A DNA stretch of 26,667 bases, taken from NCBI GenBank assembly GCA_023427705.1, contig JAEZAL010000217.1, forward strand, positions 1 through 26,667, written 5' to 3'. Below are positions 7,610 through 15,875 of this stretch, one piece after another. Each line of letters begins with the position of its first letter. Within the stretch, counting starts at the first letter, position 1. Made by a program: the position numbers and the translations under genes. The DNA comes from Bacillota bacterium. Lineage in GTDB: Bacteria; Bacillota; Clostridia; Clostridiales; Clostridiaceae. A model generated the notes under the pieces. That model had not been told where the DNA came from and ran no database searches. It saw only the letters and a list, made by a program, of their open reading frames with translations.

Positions 7610-8629
7610 CTATATTTTCTTTTCTGATCCTTTTAAGATTAACCTAGGTGGAATATTTATTCTTTTTATTTCATATTCCTCTTCCTTAGAATTAAAAATA
7701 TCTAAAAGTAATCTTATTGAGGATTCTCCAAGAGCTATAGGCGAATCTTCTATATATGATAGATTGATTCCTACTATATCCATAAGTTCAACCCTGTTAA
7801 AGCCAATTATAGAAATATCATTAGGAATATTTATCTTCTGTTGAATTAATGCTTTAATTACACCTAATGTCATTCTATTACTACATGCAATTATAGCTGT
7901 TGGAGGATTTTCCATTCTTAAAAAATCTTTTGTTAATTTATAAGCTTCTTCTAATTTAAACTTTCCTTCTTTTATATATTCATAATTAATTGAAATATTA
8001 TTTTCTTTTAAGGCTCTTTTATATCCGGATAATCTATTTACTGCTGAGCTCGAACTCATCATACCTGTTATTATTCCAATTTCATTATGACCATTTTCTA
8101 TTAAAGACTTTGTAGCTAAATATCCCCCCAGTATATCATCTACAAATACTCCACTTAAGGTAATATAGTTTAAATCAGCTGAAACTAAAACTATTGGAAT
8201 GTTTATACTTTTTATGGCTTCTATAAATTCATATTGAAACTTTGTATCTCCAAAACCTGGAGTCATGATAACTCCTTTTAATCTATGTTTCTTTATTTCT
8301 TCTAATGCTTTTAATTCACTTTTAACATTATTATTAGTATTAAATAATATTATGTTTAAATCAGCCTCTTCAGCAATTTTACTAATTCCTTTAATTATCT
8401 CTCCAAAATAGGAGTTCGTTATATCAGGAACCACTATTCCAATAGTGCTTGTCTCTCTTTTTGACAAACTTCTTGCAATTGCACTAGGAACATAATTCAT
8501 TTCTTCTATAATTTTCAAGATTTTCTCTCTAGTCTCTTCCTTAACATAGGAAGAATTATTTAACACCCTGGAAATAGTTGCAGATGATACACCAGCTTTT
8601 TTCGCTATGTCATCTATAGTAACTGCCAT
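7610..8629 (-). CDS. LacI-family transcriptional regulator of nucleoside transport (RbsR-like)
   Basis: The 339-residue regulator has an N-terminal LacI helix-turn-helix (VTIDDIAKKAGVSSATISRV, about 3-22), a hinge (IARSLSKRET, about 52-61), and a periplasmic-binding-protein-like effector domain (about 62-335). The start was moved to ATG 8629 because AAGGAG lies 7 nt upstream and MAVTIDDIAKKAG is the standard family N-terminus. The longer frame would begin at a TTG that is itself part of an upstream Shine-Dalgarno sequence. It lies between pdp and bmpA and probably represses the bmpA-nupOPQ-tal operon, binding the palindrome at 7547-7563. Its effector is unknown; ribose, a pentose phosphate or a nucleoside are reasonable guesses. 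A catabolite-control (CcpA) role is less likely given the local context. Confidence 0.88.
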   Translation of the reverse strand: MAVTIDDIAKKAGVSSATISRVLNNSSYVKEETREKILKIIEEMNYVPSAIARSLSKRETSTIGIVVPDITNSYFGEIIKGISKIAEEADLNIILFNTNNNVKSELKALEEIKKHRLKGVIMTPGFGDTKFQYEFIEAIKSINIPIVLVSADLNYITLSGVFVDDILGGYLATKSLIENGHNEIGIITGMMSSSSAVNRLSGYKRALKENNISINYEYIKEGKFKLEEAYKLTKDFLRMENPPTAIIACSNRMTLGVIKALIQQKINIPNDISIIGFNRVELMDIVGINLSYIEDSPIALGESSIRLLLDIFNSKEEEYEIKRINIPPRLILKGSEKKI

Positions 8630-8877
8630 TTTATTTCTCCTTATGCCATTTTTATATAAATTAACAATTTTATCCTCCAAGCATTATTATATATCTATTT
8701 AATTTAATTATACTAGAGTAAAATTGTATTTAATATAACTTTTGATAATTTTTCCAAAAAATATTTGATATTTTTAAAAAATTCATAAAATTTCAACTGA
8801 TTTTTTTACTATTTGATTTTACATAGAACTTTTTTCAACTAATAATTCAATTCTTTATTTATTATTAATAATATATA
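8630..8877 (-). other. A+T-rich spacer between pdp and the lacI-family gene
   Basis: This spacer of 248 bp is almost entirely A and T. It contains a 16-bp AT palindrome just after pdp (AATAATATATATTATT on the minus strand), an all-AT hairpin near 8756-8776, and a -10-like TATAAT on the minus strand at 8707-8712 with no convincing -35. The lacI-family promoter is presumably here. I see no standard terminator for pdp. Confidence 0.4.
8641..8667 (-). CDS. Possible 8-codon leader ORF before the lacI-family gene
   Basis: A TTG at 8665-8667 lies 6 nt after a strong GGAGG and opens an ORF reading MLIYIKMA. The ORF stops at TAA (8641-8643), which abuts the AAGGAG of the regulator gene. This is a plausible leader peptide for coupling or attenuation. 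It may also be just a spare ribosome binding site. Confidence 0.25.
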   Translation of the reverse strand: MLIYIKMA

Positions 8878-10182
8878 TTATTCTATTATTTTATATATAA
8901 TATCATCTACATTTGGTTTTTCATCTTTTATAATATACGCTTTTAAAAGCATATTTTCTGATTCATTTAATTTACTAGTATCGCTTGTAAAAATAGTAGC
9001 CATTATATCACCTTTATGAACATAATCTCCCATTTTCTTTTTAAGTATTATACCTGCTCCGTAGTCAATATCATCGTCCTTAGTTTCTCTTCCTGCTCCT
9101 GCTATCAATGAGGCAATACCAACTTTTTCTGCATCTAATTCATATATATATCCTTCTTCAATAGCCTTAACATCATATGCTATTGGAGCAATTGTAAATA
9201 AATTTTTATCTTCTATTAATCTAGCGTCTCCACCTTGATTTATTACTAATTCTTTTAGCTTATTTAAAGCTTCACCATTTTCAATAACTTTTTCTAAAAG
9301 CTCTCTTCCTTTAGTAATATCAGTTTCTACTCCTCCAAGCTTAAGCATTTGAGCTCCTAATCTTAAACATAATTCTCTTAAATCCTTAGGCCCTCTATTA
9401 CTTAATACTTCAATAACTTCTTGAATTTCTAAAGCATTTCCAATTGCATATCCAAGTGGTTCTCCATTTAACGTAATTGCAGCTGAAGTATTTCTATTTA
9501 AACCTTTTCCTATAGCAACCATAGTATTGGCTAATTTTTCAGCATCTTCCTTAGTCTTCATAAATGCTCCATCACCATATTTAACATCTAGTAATATAGC
9601 ATCTGAACCAGAAGCAATTTTCTTACTCATAATACTTGCTGCTATTAATGGAATACTATCTATTGTAGCTGTAACATCTCTTAATGCATATAATTTTTTA
9701 TCAGCTGGAACTATATTTTGGGTTTGTCCGGCTATAACCAAACCTGATTTATTTACAAAATCAATGAAGTTTTTCTTATCTACATTTATATTAAAATTAG
9801 GTATTGATTCTAATTTATCTAAAGTACCACCAGTATGACCTAAACCTCTTCCTGATAGCTTAGCAACCTTTCCACCAGCCGCTGCTACCATAGGAACTAG
9901 GATTAATGATGTCTTGTCACCTACACCACCTGTACTATGTTTGTCTACTTTTATACCATTAATTTCACTTAAATCAACTACATCTCCTGACTTTATCATT
10001 GCCATTGTAAGATTTACAGTTTCTTCGTCATTTAGCCCATTTATGTATATAGCCATAAGAAGAGCTGATGCTTGATAATCAGTAACTTCTCCCTTGGTAT
10101 ATCCTTCAATAAAAAATTCTATTTCTTCTTTACTTAGCTCTTTACAATCTCTTTTTTTAGCTATTACATCATATGCTCTCAT
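8878..10182 (-). CDS. pdp: Pyrimidine-nucleoside phosphorylase
   Basis: The 434-residue enzyme phosphorolyses uridine, thymidine and deoxyuridine to the base and (deoxy)ribose-1-phosphate. The family signature KHSTGGVGD is at 81-89, followed by SGRGLGHTGGTLDKLES at about 110-126. The glycine-rich phosphate-binding region and the C-terminal domain (GAGRETKDDDIDYGAG, near 370) are intact. Length fits the family (about 430-440). The start was moved to ATG 10182, with GGAGGGG 5 nt upstream; longer frames would overlap the preceding gene. It begins 13 bp after the second BMP protein gene and its RBS touches that gene's stop, so the two are cotranscribed. It is the catabolic step after uptake. Distinguishing it from a strict thymidine phosphorylase (DeoA) is not certain; firmicute context favours Pdp. 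Confidence 0.92.
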   Translation of the reverse strand: MRAYDVIAKKRDCKELSKEEIEFFIEGYTKGEVTDYQASALLMAIYINGLNDEETVNLTMAMIKSGDVVDLSEINGIKVDKHSTGGVGDKTSLILVPMVAAAGGKVAKLSGRGLGHTGGTLDKLESIPNFNINVDKKNFIDFVNKSGLVIAGQTQNIVPADKKLYALRDVTATIDSIPLIAASIMSKKIASGSDAILLDVKYGDGAFMKTKEDAEKLANTMVAIGKGLNRNTSAAITLNGEPLGYAIGNALEIQEVIEVLSNRGPKDLRELCLRLGAQMLKLGGVETDITKGRELLEKVIENGEALNKLKELVINQGGDARLIEDKNLFTIAPIAYDVKAIEEGYIYELDAEKVGIASLIAGAGRETKDDDIDYGAGIILKKKMGDYVHKGDIMATIFTSDTSKLNESENMLLKAYIIKDEKPNVDDIIYKIIE

Positions 10183-10195
10183 AGCAACCCCTCCA

Positions 10196-11272
10196 TTAAT
10201 CAATAATGTATTTATTTTCATTAATCCAAGAATTAAGTTCTTCATTTGTTTTTGGTATATTTAATTTTTCTTCAACAATATTATATTTTATGTCATTAAC
10301 TATCCTCATAATACTAGGATCTAATTCTACTTCAGAACCTTCTCTTGTAATATCTATGATTCCTTCTTTTAACCCTGAATAGTGAACTCCAGAATTCCAA
10401 CTATTATCTTTAATATATTTAATTTCATTAAAGACTATTTCATTCATATATCTGGTTGAAGTTGCTATAATGGTACTTGGATCAAAAGAATTCTGATTTT
10501 CATCTATCCCAAATGCATATGCTTCTGCTTCCTTTGCTGCTGCAAAAACTCCAAGTCCAGAAGCTCCTGCTAAATGTTGAATGTACTTAACTCCTTTACT
10601 ATACATTAAAAGTGATATTTCCTTAGCTTTTAATGGATTTCTGAAATCATTTACTGTGGCAGTTATAACTTCCCCTTCTGGAAAGATATATTTATATCCT
10701 GCCTCAAATCCAATAGCACCTTCTCTAAGATGCGTAACTTCCATTCCTAATACAACTCCAGCTTTATTTATATTACCTGTTTTCTCATATTCCATTTTAC
10801 TTAATAACCCTGCTATTACACCATTTAAAAAAGCTTGTTCTTCCCACCTAGTATAAATAGAACTTATATTTTTTCTATCCAACTTAGAATCTATTAAAGT
10901 AAATTTCTGGTTAGTATATTTGCTTGAAACCGCTTTCACAGCATCTTCTTGTTCAGGACCAACTGCAATTATTAATTGGTAGTCCATAGTTTTAGCAAAC
11001 TCTAAAATACTTTCCTCATATTTTTCAGGGTGAATAGGCTCTGAATAGTCAAACTCGATGTTTAATTCTTCTTGTGCTCTTAATAAACCATCATAAATCA
11101 AATCATTAAAAGATTTATCTCCTAATCCACTCCCCGTGAAAACAACAGCTATTTTTATAGGTTTTTTAGCTTTATCATTCAACTTCTTATTGTTAATAAT
11201 GTTTATGGAGATTATAGAAAATAATATAAAAATCACTGAAGCTATCAATAAAATATAGCTCTTTTTTTTCAT
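10196..11272 (-). CDS. Membrane-anchored BMP-family binding protein, probable sensor partner of the adjacent kinase
   Basis: This 358-residue protein has the BMP/PnrA-like fold but differs from BmpA in anchoring. Its N-terminus (MKKKSYILLIASVIFILFSI) is a hydrophobic helix with no lipobox cysteine, so it is probably an uncleaved membrane anchor or is released by signal peptidase I. Matching landmarks with BmpA include GDKSFNDLIYDGL (near 51), FTLIDSK (near 124), VVLGMEVTHLREGAIGFEAG (near 173) and AFGIDENQ (near 253). No permease or ATPase follows it. It lies between a two-component system and pdp. I infer that it senses extracellular nucleosides and signals through the kinase rather than serving transport. 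Alternatively it is a second binding protein shared with NupOPQ. The start ATG has GGAGAG upstream. Confidence 0.85.
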   Translation of the reverse strand: MKKKSYILLIASVIFILFSIISINIINNKKLNDKAKKPIKIAVVFTGSGLGDKSFNDLIYDGLLRAQEELNIEFDYSEPIHPEKYEESILEFAKTMDYQLIIAVGPEQEDAVKAVSSKYTNQKFTLIDSKLDRKNISSIYTRWEEQAFLNGVIAGLLSKMEYEKTGNINKAGVVLGMEVTHLREGAIGFEAGYKYIFPEGEVITATVNDFRNPLKAKEISLLMYSKGVKYIQHLAGASGLGVFAAAKEAEAYAFGIDENQNSFDPSTIIATSTRYMNEIVFNEIKYIKDNSWNSGVHYSGLKEGIIDITREGSEVELDPSIMRIVNDIKYNIVEEKLNIPKTNEELNSWINENKYIID

Positions 11273-11286
11273 TTACTCTCCTTTTC

Positions 11287-11321
11287 AATAAAAACAAATA
11301 ACCTTACTTGTTTTCATTATA
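11287..11321 (-). promoter_or_regulatory. Candidate activator-dependent promoter of the BMP-sensor/pdp unit
   Basis: A minus-strand TATAAT (11316-11321) lies upstream of the BMP-like gene with no TTGACA-like -35 at 16-18 bp. That is typical of promoters needing an activator such as the adjacent AraC-type response regulator. An 11-bp inverted repeat (11287-11297 with 11308-11318; one G-U) covers the -10 box and start point. TTACTT on the plus strand recurs at 11304, 11335 and 11374 and could be regulator half-sites. Confidence 0.4.
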
Positions 11322-11434
11322 CCTAAATACTTTCTTACTTTATATAAATAAAATTGATAATGAATGTAAATATTTACTTCACTAATGATAAAATATTGAT
11401 TTTTATATACTTTTATTGACATTCGACTTAATTT

Positions 11435-12175
11435 TTACATTCTGTCATCTTCCGGAGAAACCCCCATATATTTCTTGTAATTTTTAGAAAAATATCCTGG
11501 GTTAGAATATCCAACCTCCATAGCAATTTGAGATATTTTCATATCTGTTCCTTTTATTAATTCCTTAGCTTTATTCATTCTATATACAGTTAAATAAGTA
11601 CTAAAGTTTTCTCCTACTTCTTCTTTAAATAATCTTGAAAAGTACTCATGGGATAAATAAATATGTCTAGCAACATCTATTAAAGAAATATGATTTTTAT
11701 AGTTTTCTTCTATGTATCTCAATGCCTTTTCAATAGTTTTTGAATATCTTTTTTTAACTTCATTCTTATTATTTAGAGGTGGTTTAATTTGTAATTCGTT
11801 ACCCTTTATCTTTTCATCTATTCTAAATAAAATTTCCTTAATTTCTTTAGGTCTAATTTCAGACTTTATTAAATAGTCATACGCTCCAAACCCAATTGCT
11901 TCTTTAGCATAATTAAAGTCTGCAAAATTAGTTAAAATAACTATAAAAACTTCTGGCATTATTTCTTTTATTCTTTTAGAAAGTTCCAATCCATCCATAA
12001 TAGGCATTTTAATATCTGTTATAATAACATCTGGCTTAATTTTTAACGACAATTCATACGCTTCTCTCCCATTACTAGCGCTTCCTATTAATTCAAAATC
12101 TTCTGAAATATTTTTCACTGTATAGCTTATCCAATCTCTAATAGGAGCCTCATCCTCTACTATTAATATCTTCAT
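11435..12175 (-). CDS. Response regulator, receiver plus AraC-type DNA-binding domain (YesN family)
   Basis: This 246-residue transcription factor is the output of the adjacent kinase. The CheY-like receiver (about 2-120) has the acidic pocket E7/D8/E9, phosphoacceptor D54 in ITDIKMP, T82 and K104. After a short linker, the AraC domain (about 145-246) contains two helix-turn-helix units; the second has the usual ISQIAMEVGYSNPGYFSKNY pattern and ends GVSPEDDRM. The RBS GGAGG is 7 nt before ATG. It lies 13 bp after the kinase gene, so the pair is cotranscribed. The likely target is the promoter just downstream (BMP-like sensor and pdp). Confidence 0.92.
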   Translation of the reverse strand: MKILIVEDEAPIRDWISYTVKNISEDFELIGSASNGREAYELSLKIKPDVIITDIKMPIMDGLELSKRIKEIMPEVFIVILTNFADFNYAKEAIGFGAYDYLIKSEIRPKEIKEILFRIDEKIKGNELQIKPPLNNKNEVKKRYSKTIEKALRYIEENYKNHISLIDVARHIYLSHEYFSRLFKEEVGENFSTYLTVYRMNKAKELIKGTDMKISQIAMEVGYSNPGYFSKNYKKYMGVSPEDDRM

Positions 12176-12188
12176 ACTTTATCCTCCT

Positions 12189-13937
12189 CTACTTAGGTAA
12201 AATATACCTAACGCTTGTCCCTTTTCCCTTTTCACTTATGATTTCAATACCATATATCTTACCATAATTTAATTGTATTCTTTCATGTACATTAACTAGT
12301 CCAACTCTATTTATTGACTCTTTATTTTTAAATACATCATTTATTTGACTGTTACTCATACCCTTTCCATTATCTTTTATTTCAATAATTATTCTTTCTT
12401 CTTCACTATACCCTAATATATTTATTTGTCCCTTTTTCCCTTCATTATCAATACTATAAAATATAGCATTTTCAATAACAGGTTGTAATATTAACGCTGG
12501 AACTTTAATATCTCTAATAGCTTCTCCAATATCTATATATACTTCAAATTGATTTGGATACCTTATTTTCTGTAAATCAATATACGCTTTAACTATTTCT
12601 ATTTCTTCTTTTAGTGTTATAAGTTCACTAGCTTTAGGCAATACGTTTCTTAAAAGTTTAGTAAATTCAAATAACATCTCTTCTGCTTCTTCATTCTTAT
12701 TCATTGAAATTAAAAATCTAACTCCACTAAGGGTGTTATATAAGAAATGAGGATTTATTTGAGCTTGTAAAAAACTCAATTCAGCAATACGCTTTTGCTT
12801 TTCCTTTTCTTTAATTTCTTCTATAGATTCATTTAACCACTTAATCATATTATTAAATGATTCTTCCAGATTACCTATTTCGTCATTTCTATCAACTTCT
12901 ACTTTTACTTTCAAATCCCCATCTATTACTTTTTTCATTTTATTTTTGAGATTAATTACGGGCTTTGTAATCCAACTTGAAAGCTTATAAACTATTATAA
13001 ATGAAACTATTATAACAAGTATAAAAGTCAGCATATACTTCTCTGTAATCTGTTTTATAGGCTGTTTTATTATATAAGATGGTATTTCTTCAATAATTGA
13101 CCACCCATACTTATCCAATGTTGATTCTATCTTTATGTAGTTAAAACTTTCCCTTCTAACAACTGAATACCATTCACTTTCTTCTACATTTTCTCCATTA
13201 TCAATATCATTAAAATAATTCTCTCCAATTAACCTCTTATCCTTGCTTGAAATTATATTTCCCTTTAAATCAATTATATAAATATTTCTTCCATCTTTAA
13301 TTATTTTACTATATCTATCAAATAACATTTTTTCACTTATATCCATTATAAGAACGCCTAATGTTTCTCCCGTAATCAAATTATTGATAGCTCTTCCCAT
13401 TCTAAAGATAGATTTAAATGGACCAATTCCCTGTTCATCTTCAAATGTACTTAATAAAACAGTTTCTCCATTAGCATCTATAATTTCATTATACCAAGTT
13501 TCATTCTTAATAGAATCCATAGTATATTTATTCTTAGAATATGTACTAAATTTAAAACCGTTTTCAGACACTATATAAAGGTCAGGTTTCATATACTTAC
13601 CATACTTCCATACCTGTTCATTTAATAATCCTTCAACATATTTTTCTAAATGAATAGCCTCCTCAGTTCTATTTAATACATCTTCATCAGAAAGAACTAA
13701 TGCACTATTTAATTTATTGTCTTCCACAATATCATTTCCTATTTCTTCTATATTAGATAGAAAAATAGAAATATTGTCTGCAACTTCATTTAATATTTCG
13801 CTATTTAATTTTCCCATTTCATCTTGTACTATTTCGTTAGTATCCTTAATTGACCATGCACCAATCACTACTGATATAGTAATTATGAAAGTAATTAAGA
13901 GTAAACAAAGCTTTGTTGTTATACTTTTTATTCTCAT
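12189..13937 (-). CDS. Sensor histidine kinase with extracellular sensor, HAMP and LytS/YesM-type kinase domain
   Basis: This 582-residue membrane kinase has TM1 at about 8-29, a large extracellular sensor (about 30-300, predicted Cache-like from its layout), TM2 at about 301-322, HAMP at about 323-375, and a His_kinase domain with the phosphoacceptor H397 in QAQINPHFLYN. The ATPase domain has the N-box VIENAIF (N490) and the G-box DNGKGMS (522 onward). This is the YesM architecture that pairs with YesN-type regulators. Such kinases in firmicutes often sit beside a solute-binding protein, as here. The start ATG has AGAGGG upstream. Ligand unknown; the nucleoside link is inferred from neighbours. 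Confidence 0.92.
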   Translation of the reverse strand: MRIKSITTKLCLLLITFIITISVVIGAWSIKDTNEIVQDEMGKLNSEILNEVADNISIFLSNIEEIGNDIVEDNKLNSALVLSDEDVLNRTEEAIHLEKYVEGLLNEQVWKYGKYMKPDLYIVSENGFKFSTYSKNKYTMDSIKNETWYNEIIDANGETVLLSTFEDEQGIGPFKSIFRMGRAINNLITGETLGVLIMDISEKMLFDRYSKIIKDGRNIYIIDLKGNIISSKDKRLIGENYFNDIDNGENVEESEWYSVVRRESFNYIKIESTLDKYGWSIIEEIPSYIIKQPIKQITEKYMLTFILVIIVSFIIVYKLSSWITKPVINLKNKMKKVIDGDLKVKVEVDRNDEIGNLEESFNNMIKWLNESIEEIKEKEKQKRIAELSFLQAQINPHFLYNTLSGVRFLISMNKNEEAEEMLFEFTKLLRNVLPKASELITLKEEIEIVKAYIDLQKIRYPNQFEVYIDIGEAIRDIKVPALILQPVIENAIFYSIDNEGKKGQINILGYSEEERIIIEIKDNGKGMSNSQINDVFKNKESINRVGLVNVHERIQLNYGKIYGIEIISEKGKGTSVRYILPK

Positions 13938-14046
13938 AATTAAACCCTCTTTATATATCTTTATATTAATATTCTACTAAAGTTAAATTCCTTAGTCTAT
14001 TATTAAATAAAAATGAGTAATTATAATACCTTATTAAAATATAATA

Positions 14047-14072
14047 AAAGAAGCGTTTCGAAACGCTTCTTT
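14047..14072 (-). terminator. pyrG: pyrG terminator (26-bp perfect palindrome)
   Basis: The palindrome is exact and centred on TTTCGAAA at 14056-14063. In RNA it folds with a loop opening around UUCG. On the minus strand it is followed by TTTTATTATATTTT. It begins 20 bp after the pyrG stop. Confidence 0.9.
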
Positions 14073-14091
14073 ATTCTATTGCTATATATAA

Positions 14092-15693
14092 TTACTTTTC
14101 ATTTAAAGCTGCATTTATTAATCCCACAAATAAAGGATGTGGTCTATTAGGTCTAGATTTTAATTCTGGATGGAATTGTACAGAAACATACCATGGATGA
14201 TTTTCCACTTCAACTATTTCTACTAATCTGCCATCTGGACTAGTTCCAGTTATACTCATTCCAGCCTCTGTAATAACTTTTCTATATTCATTATTAAATT
14301 CATATCTATGTCTATGTCTTTCATAAATTAAATCTTCTTTATAAACATCATATGAAGTACTATTTTTATCTAATTTACAAGGATAAAGACCTAATCTCAT
14401 AGTACCACCTAAATCTTCAATATCTTTTTGATCAGGCATAATATCTATAACAGGATATTTAGTATCTTTATCAATTTCAGCGCTATTTGCTCCTTCATAA
14501 CCTAATACATTTCTCGCAAATTCAATTACGGAACATTGCATTCCAAGACAAATCCCAAGAAAAGGTTTCTTATTTATTCTTGCATATCTAATAGCTTCTA
14601 TTTTGCCTTCAATTCCCCTGTCTCCAAATCCACCTGGAACTAATATCCCTTTACAGTCTGACAATAATTCATGGCTATTTTCTTCAGTAACCTCTTCTGC
14701 ATTAATCCACTTAATTTCTACATTAGTATCATTAGCTAATCCACCGTGATTTAAAGCTTCCACTATAGAAATATAAGCATCATGTAATTCAACATATTTA
14801 CCTACTAATGCAATTTTAACATTATCTTTTAGATTTTTAACTTTTTTAACCATTTCAATCCATTCAGTATTATCGATATCTCTGCAACCAAGTTCAAGTT
14901 TTTCACAAACTAATCTATCTAAACCTTCTTTATGCAGCATAAGTGGAACTTCATATAAGTGCTCTGCGTCTAAATTTTGAATAACGCATTTAGCTTCTAA
15001 ATTACAGAATAATCCTATCTTTGATTTCAAATCATCTGATAGCTCTTTTTCAGATCTACAAACTATTATATCAGGTTGAATTCCTATACTTCTTAATTCT
15101 TTTACTGAATGTTGAGTAGGCTTAGTTTTAAGTTCTCCTGCTTTTCCTAAGTATGGAACTAATGTAACATGAATAAAGCATACATTTTCTCTTCCAACAT
15201 CATATTTAATTTGTCTAATAGCTTCTAAAAATGGTTGAGATTCTATATCTCCTACTGTTCCACCTATTTCCGTTATTACTATATCAACATCTCTTTCCTT
15301 TGATACTCTATATACTCTTTCTTTTATGGCATTAGTTATATGAGGAATAACCTGAACTGTTCCTCCTAAATATTCTCCTCTTCTTTCCTTAGATATAACA
15401 GACCAATAAATTCTACCTGTAGTAACATTATTATTTTGGCTTAAGTTTTCATCAATAAATCTTTCATAATGTCCTAAGTCTAAATCTGTTTCAGCACCAT
15501 CATCAGTAACAAAGACTTCTCCATGCTGATATGGACTCATAGTTCCTGGATCTACATTTAGGTATGGATCAAACTTTTGTATAGAAACTTTTAATCCCCT
15601 ATTCTTTAATAATCTTCCTAAAGATGCTGCAGTTATTCCCTTTCCTAAAGAAGATACTACCCCTCCAGTTACAAATATATATTTAGTTTTCAT
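14092..15693 (-). CDS. pyrG: CTP synthase
   Basis: The 533-residue enzyme makes CTP from UTP, ATP and glutamine. The N-terminal synthetase domain (1-about 267) has the P-loop GGVVSSLGKG (10-19) and the substrate region QKFDPYLNVDPGTMSP (39-54). The glutaminase domain has PGGFGDRG (353-360), nucleophile C382 in GICLGMQ, and H508/E510 in FHPE. All catalytic residues are present and the length is normal. The start has GGAGGA 6 nt upstream. It is monocistronic: its own promoter lies at 15804-15832 and a strong terminator follows. It meets the nucleoside scavenging block functionally, since salvaged pyrimidines feed UTP. The leader faces an opposing promoter (see findings). Confidence 0.98.
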   Translation of the reverse strand: MKTKYIFVTGGVVSSLGKGITAASLGRLLKNRGLKVSIQKFDPYLNVDPGTMSPYQHGEVFVTDDGAETDLDLGHYERFIDENLSQNNNVTTGRIYWSVISKERRGEYLGGTVQVIPHITNAIKERVYRVSKERDVDIVITEIGGTVGDIESQPFLEAIRQIKYDVGRENVCFIHVTLVPYLGKAGELKTKPTQHSVKELRSIGIQPDIIVCRSEKELSDDLKSKIGLFCNLEAKCVIQNLDAEHLYEVPLMLHKEGLDRLVCEKLELGCRDIDNTEWIEMVKKVKNLKDNVKIALVGKYVELHDAYISIVEALNHGGLANDTNVEIKWINAEEVTEENSHELLSDCKGILVPGGFGDRGIEGKIEAIRYARINKKPFLGICLGMQCSVIEFARNVLGYEGANSAEIDKDTKYPVIDIMPDQKDIEDLGGTMRLGLYPCKLDKNSTSYDVYKEDLIYERHRHRYEFNNEYRKVITEAGMSITGTSPDGRLVEIVEVENHPWYVSVQFHPELKSRPNRPHPLFVGLINAALNEK

Positions 15694-15731
15694 AGTCTTC
15701 CTCCAAAAAAATAAAAATTTTATTTATTTCC

Positions 15732-15760
15732 TTGACACTAATACCCCATTTTGTTATAAT
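15732..15760 (+). promoter_or_regulatory. Perfect-consensus sigma-A promoter facing the pyrG promoter
   Basis: TTGACA (15732-15737), a 17-bp spacer and TATAAT (15755-15760) are an exact match to the vegetative consensus on the plus strand. The start point would be near 15767. No annotated gene follows on this strand. Confidence 0.65.
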
Positions 15761-15766
15761 CATAAT

Positions 15767-15875
15767 TACCTCACTATTTATGATGGGTTTATAATGCCTA
15801 AATTTAATAAAACTAATAATAACATAGGTCAACAAAAAAATCTAGTTTTTTTGTTTATTTTCTTTTTATTTTTTT
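15767..15875 (+). ncRNA. Predicted small RNA opposite the pyrG promoter and 5' leader
   Basis: A transcript from the consensus promoter would run about 109 nt. Its 3' end would be a hairpin (15831-15840 with 15846-15855, 10 bp, loop TCTAG) followed by a U-rich tract (15856-15875). The U-tract follows the stem only in the plus direction, which supports this polarity; however, the stem is almost all A-U. About 31 nt at its 5' end would be complementary to the start of the pyrG mRNA. A 27-codon ORF (15794-15877) exists inside, but it has a poor RBS and its tail is encoded by the U-tract. Confidence 0.45.
15804..15832 (-). promoter_or_regulatory. pyrG: Predicted pyrG promoter
   Basis: On the minus strand, TTGACC (15827-15832) and TATTAA (15804-15809) are separated by 17 bp. 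The start would fall on GG at 15797-15798, giving a leader of about 104 nt before the ATG. The start region reads AGGCATT, not the GGGC used for CTP-sensing reiterative transcription in B. subtilis pyrG. The leader contains an AT-only hairpin just before the RBS. Confidence 0.6.

Noticed and set aside
15790..15800. CTP-sensing reiterative transcription at the pyrG start, as in B. subtilis
   Set aside because: The predicted start reads AGGC with only two G residues, not GGGC. I see no matching pyrimidine-rich attenuator stem.
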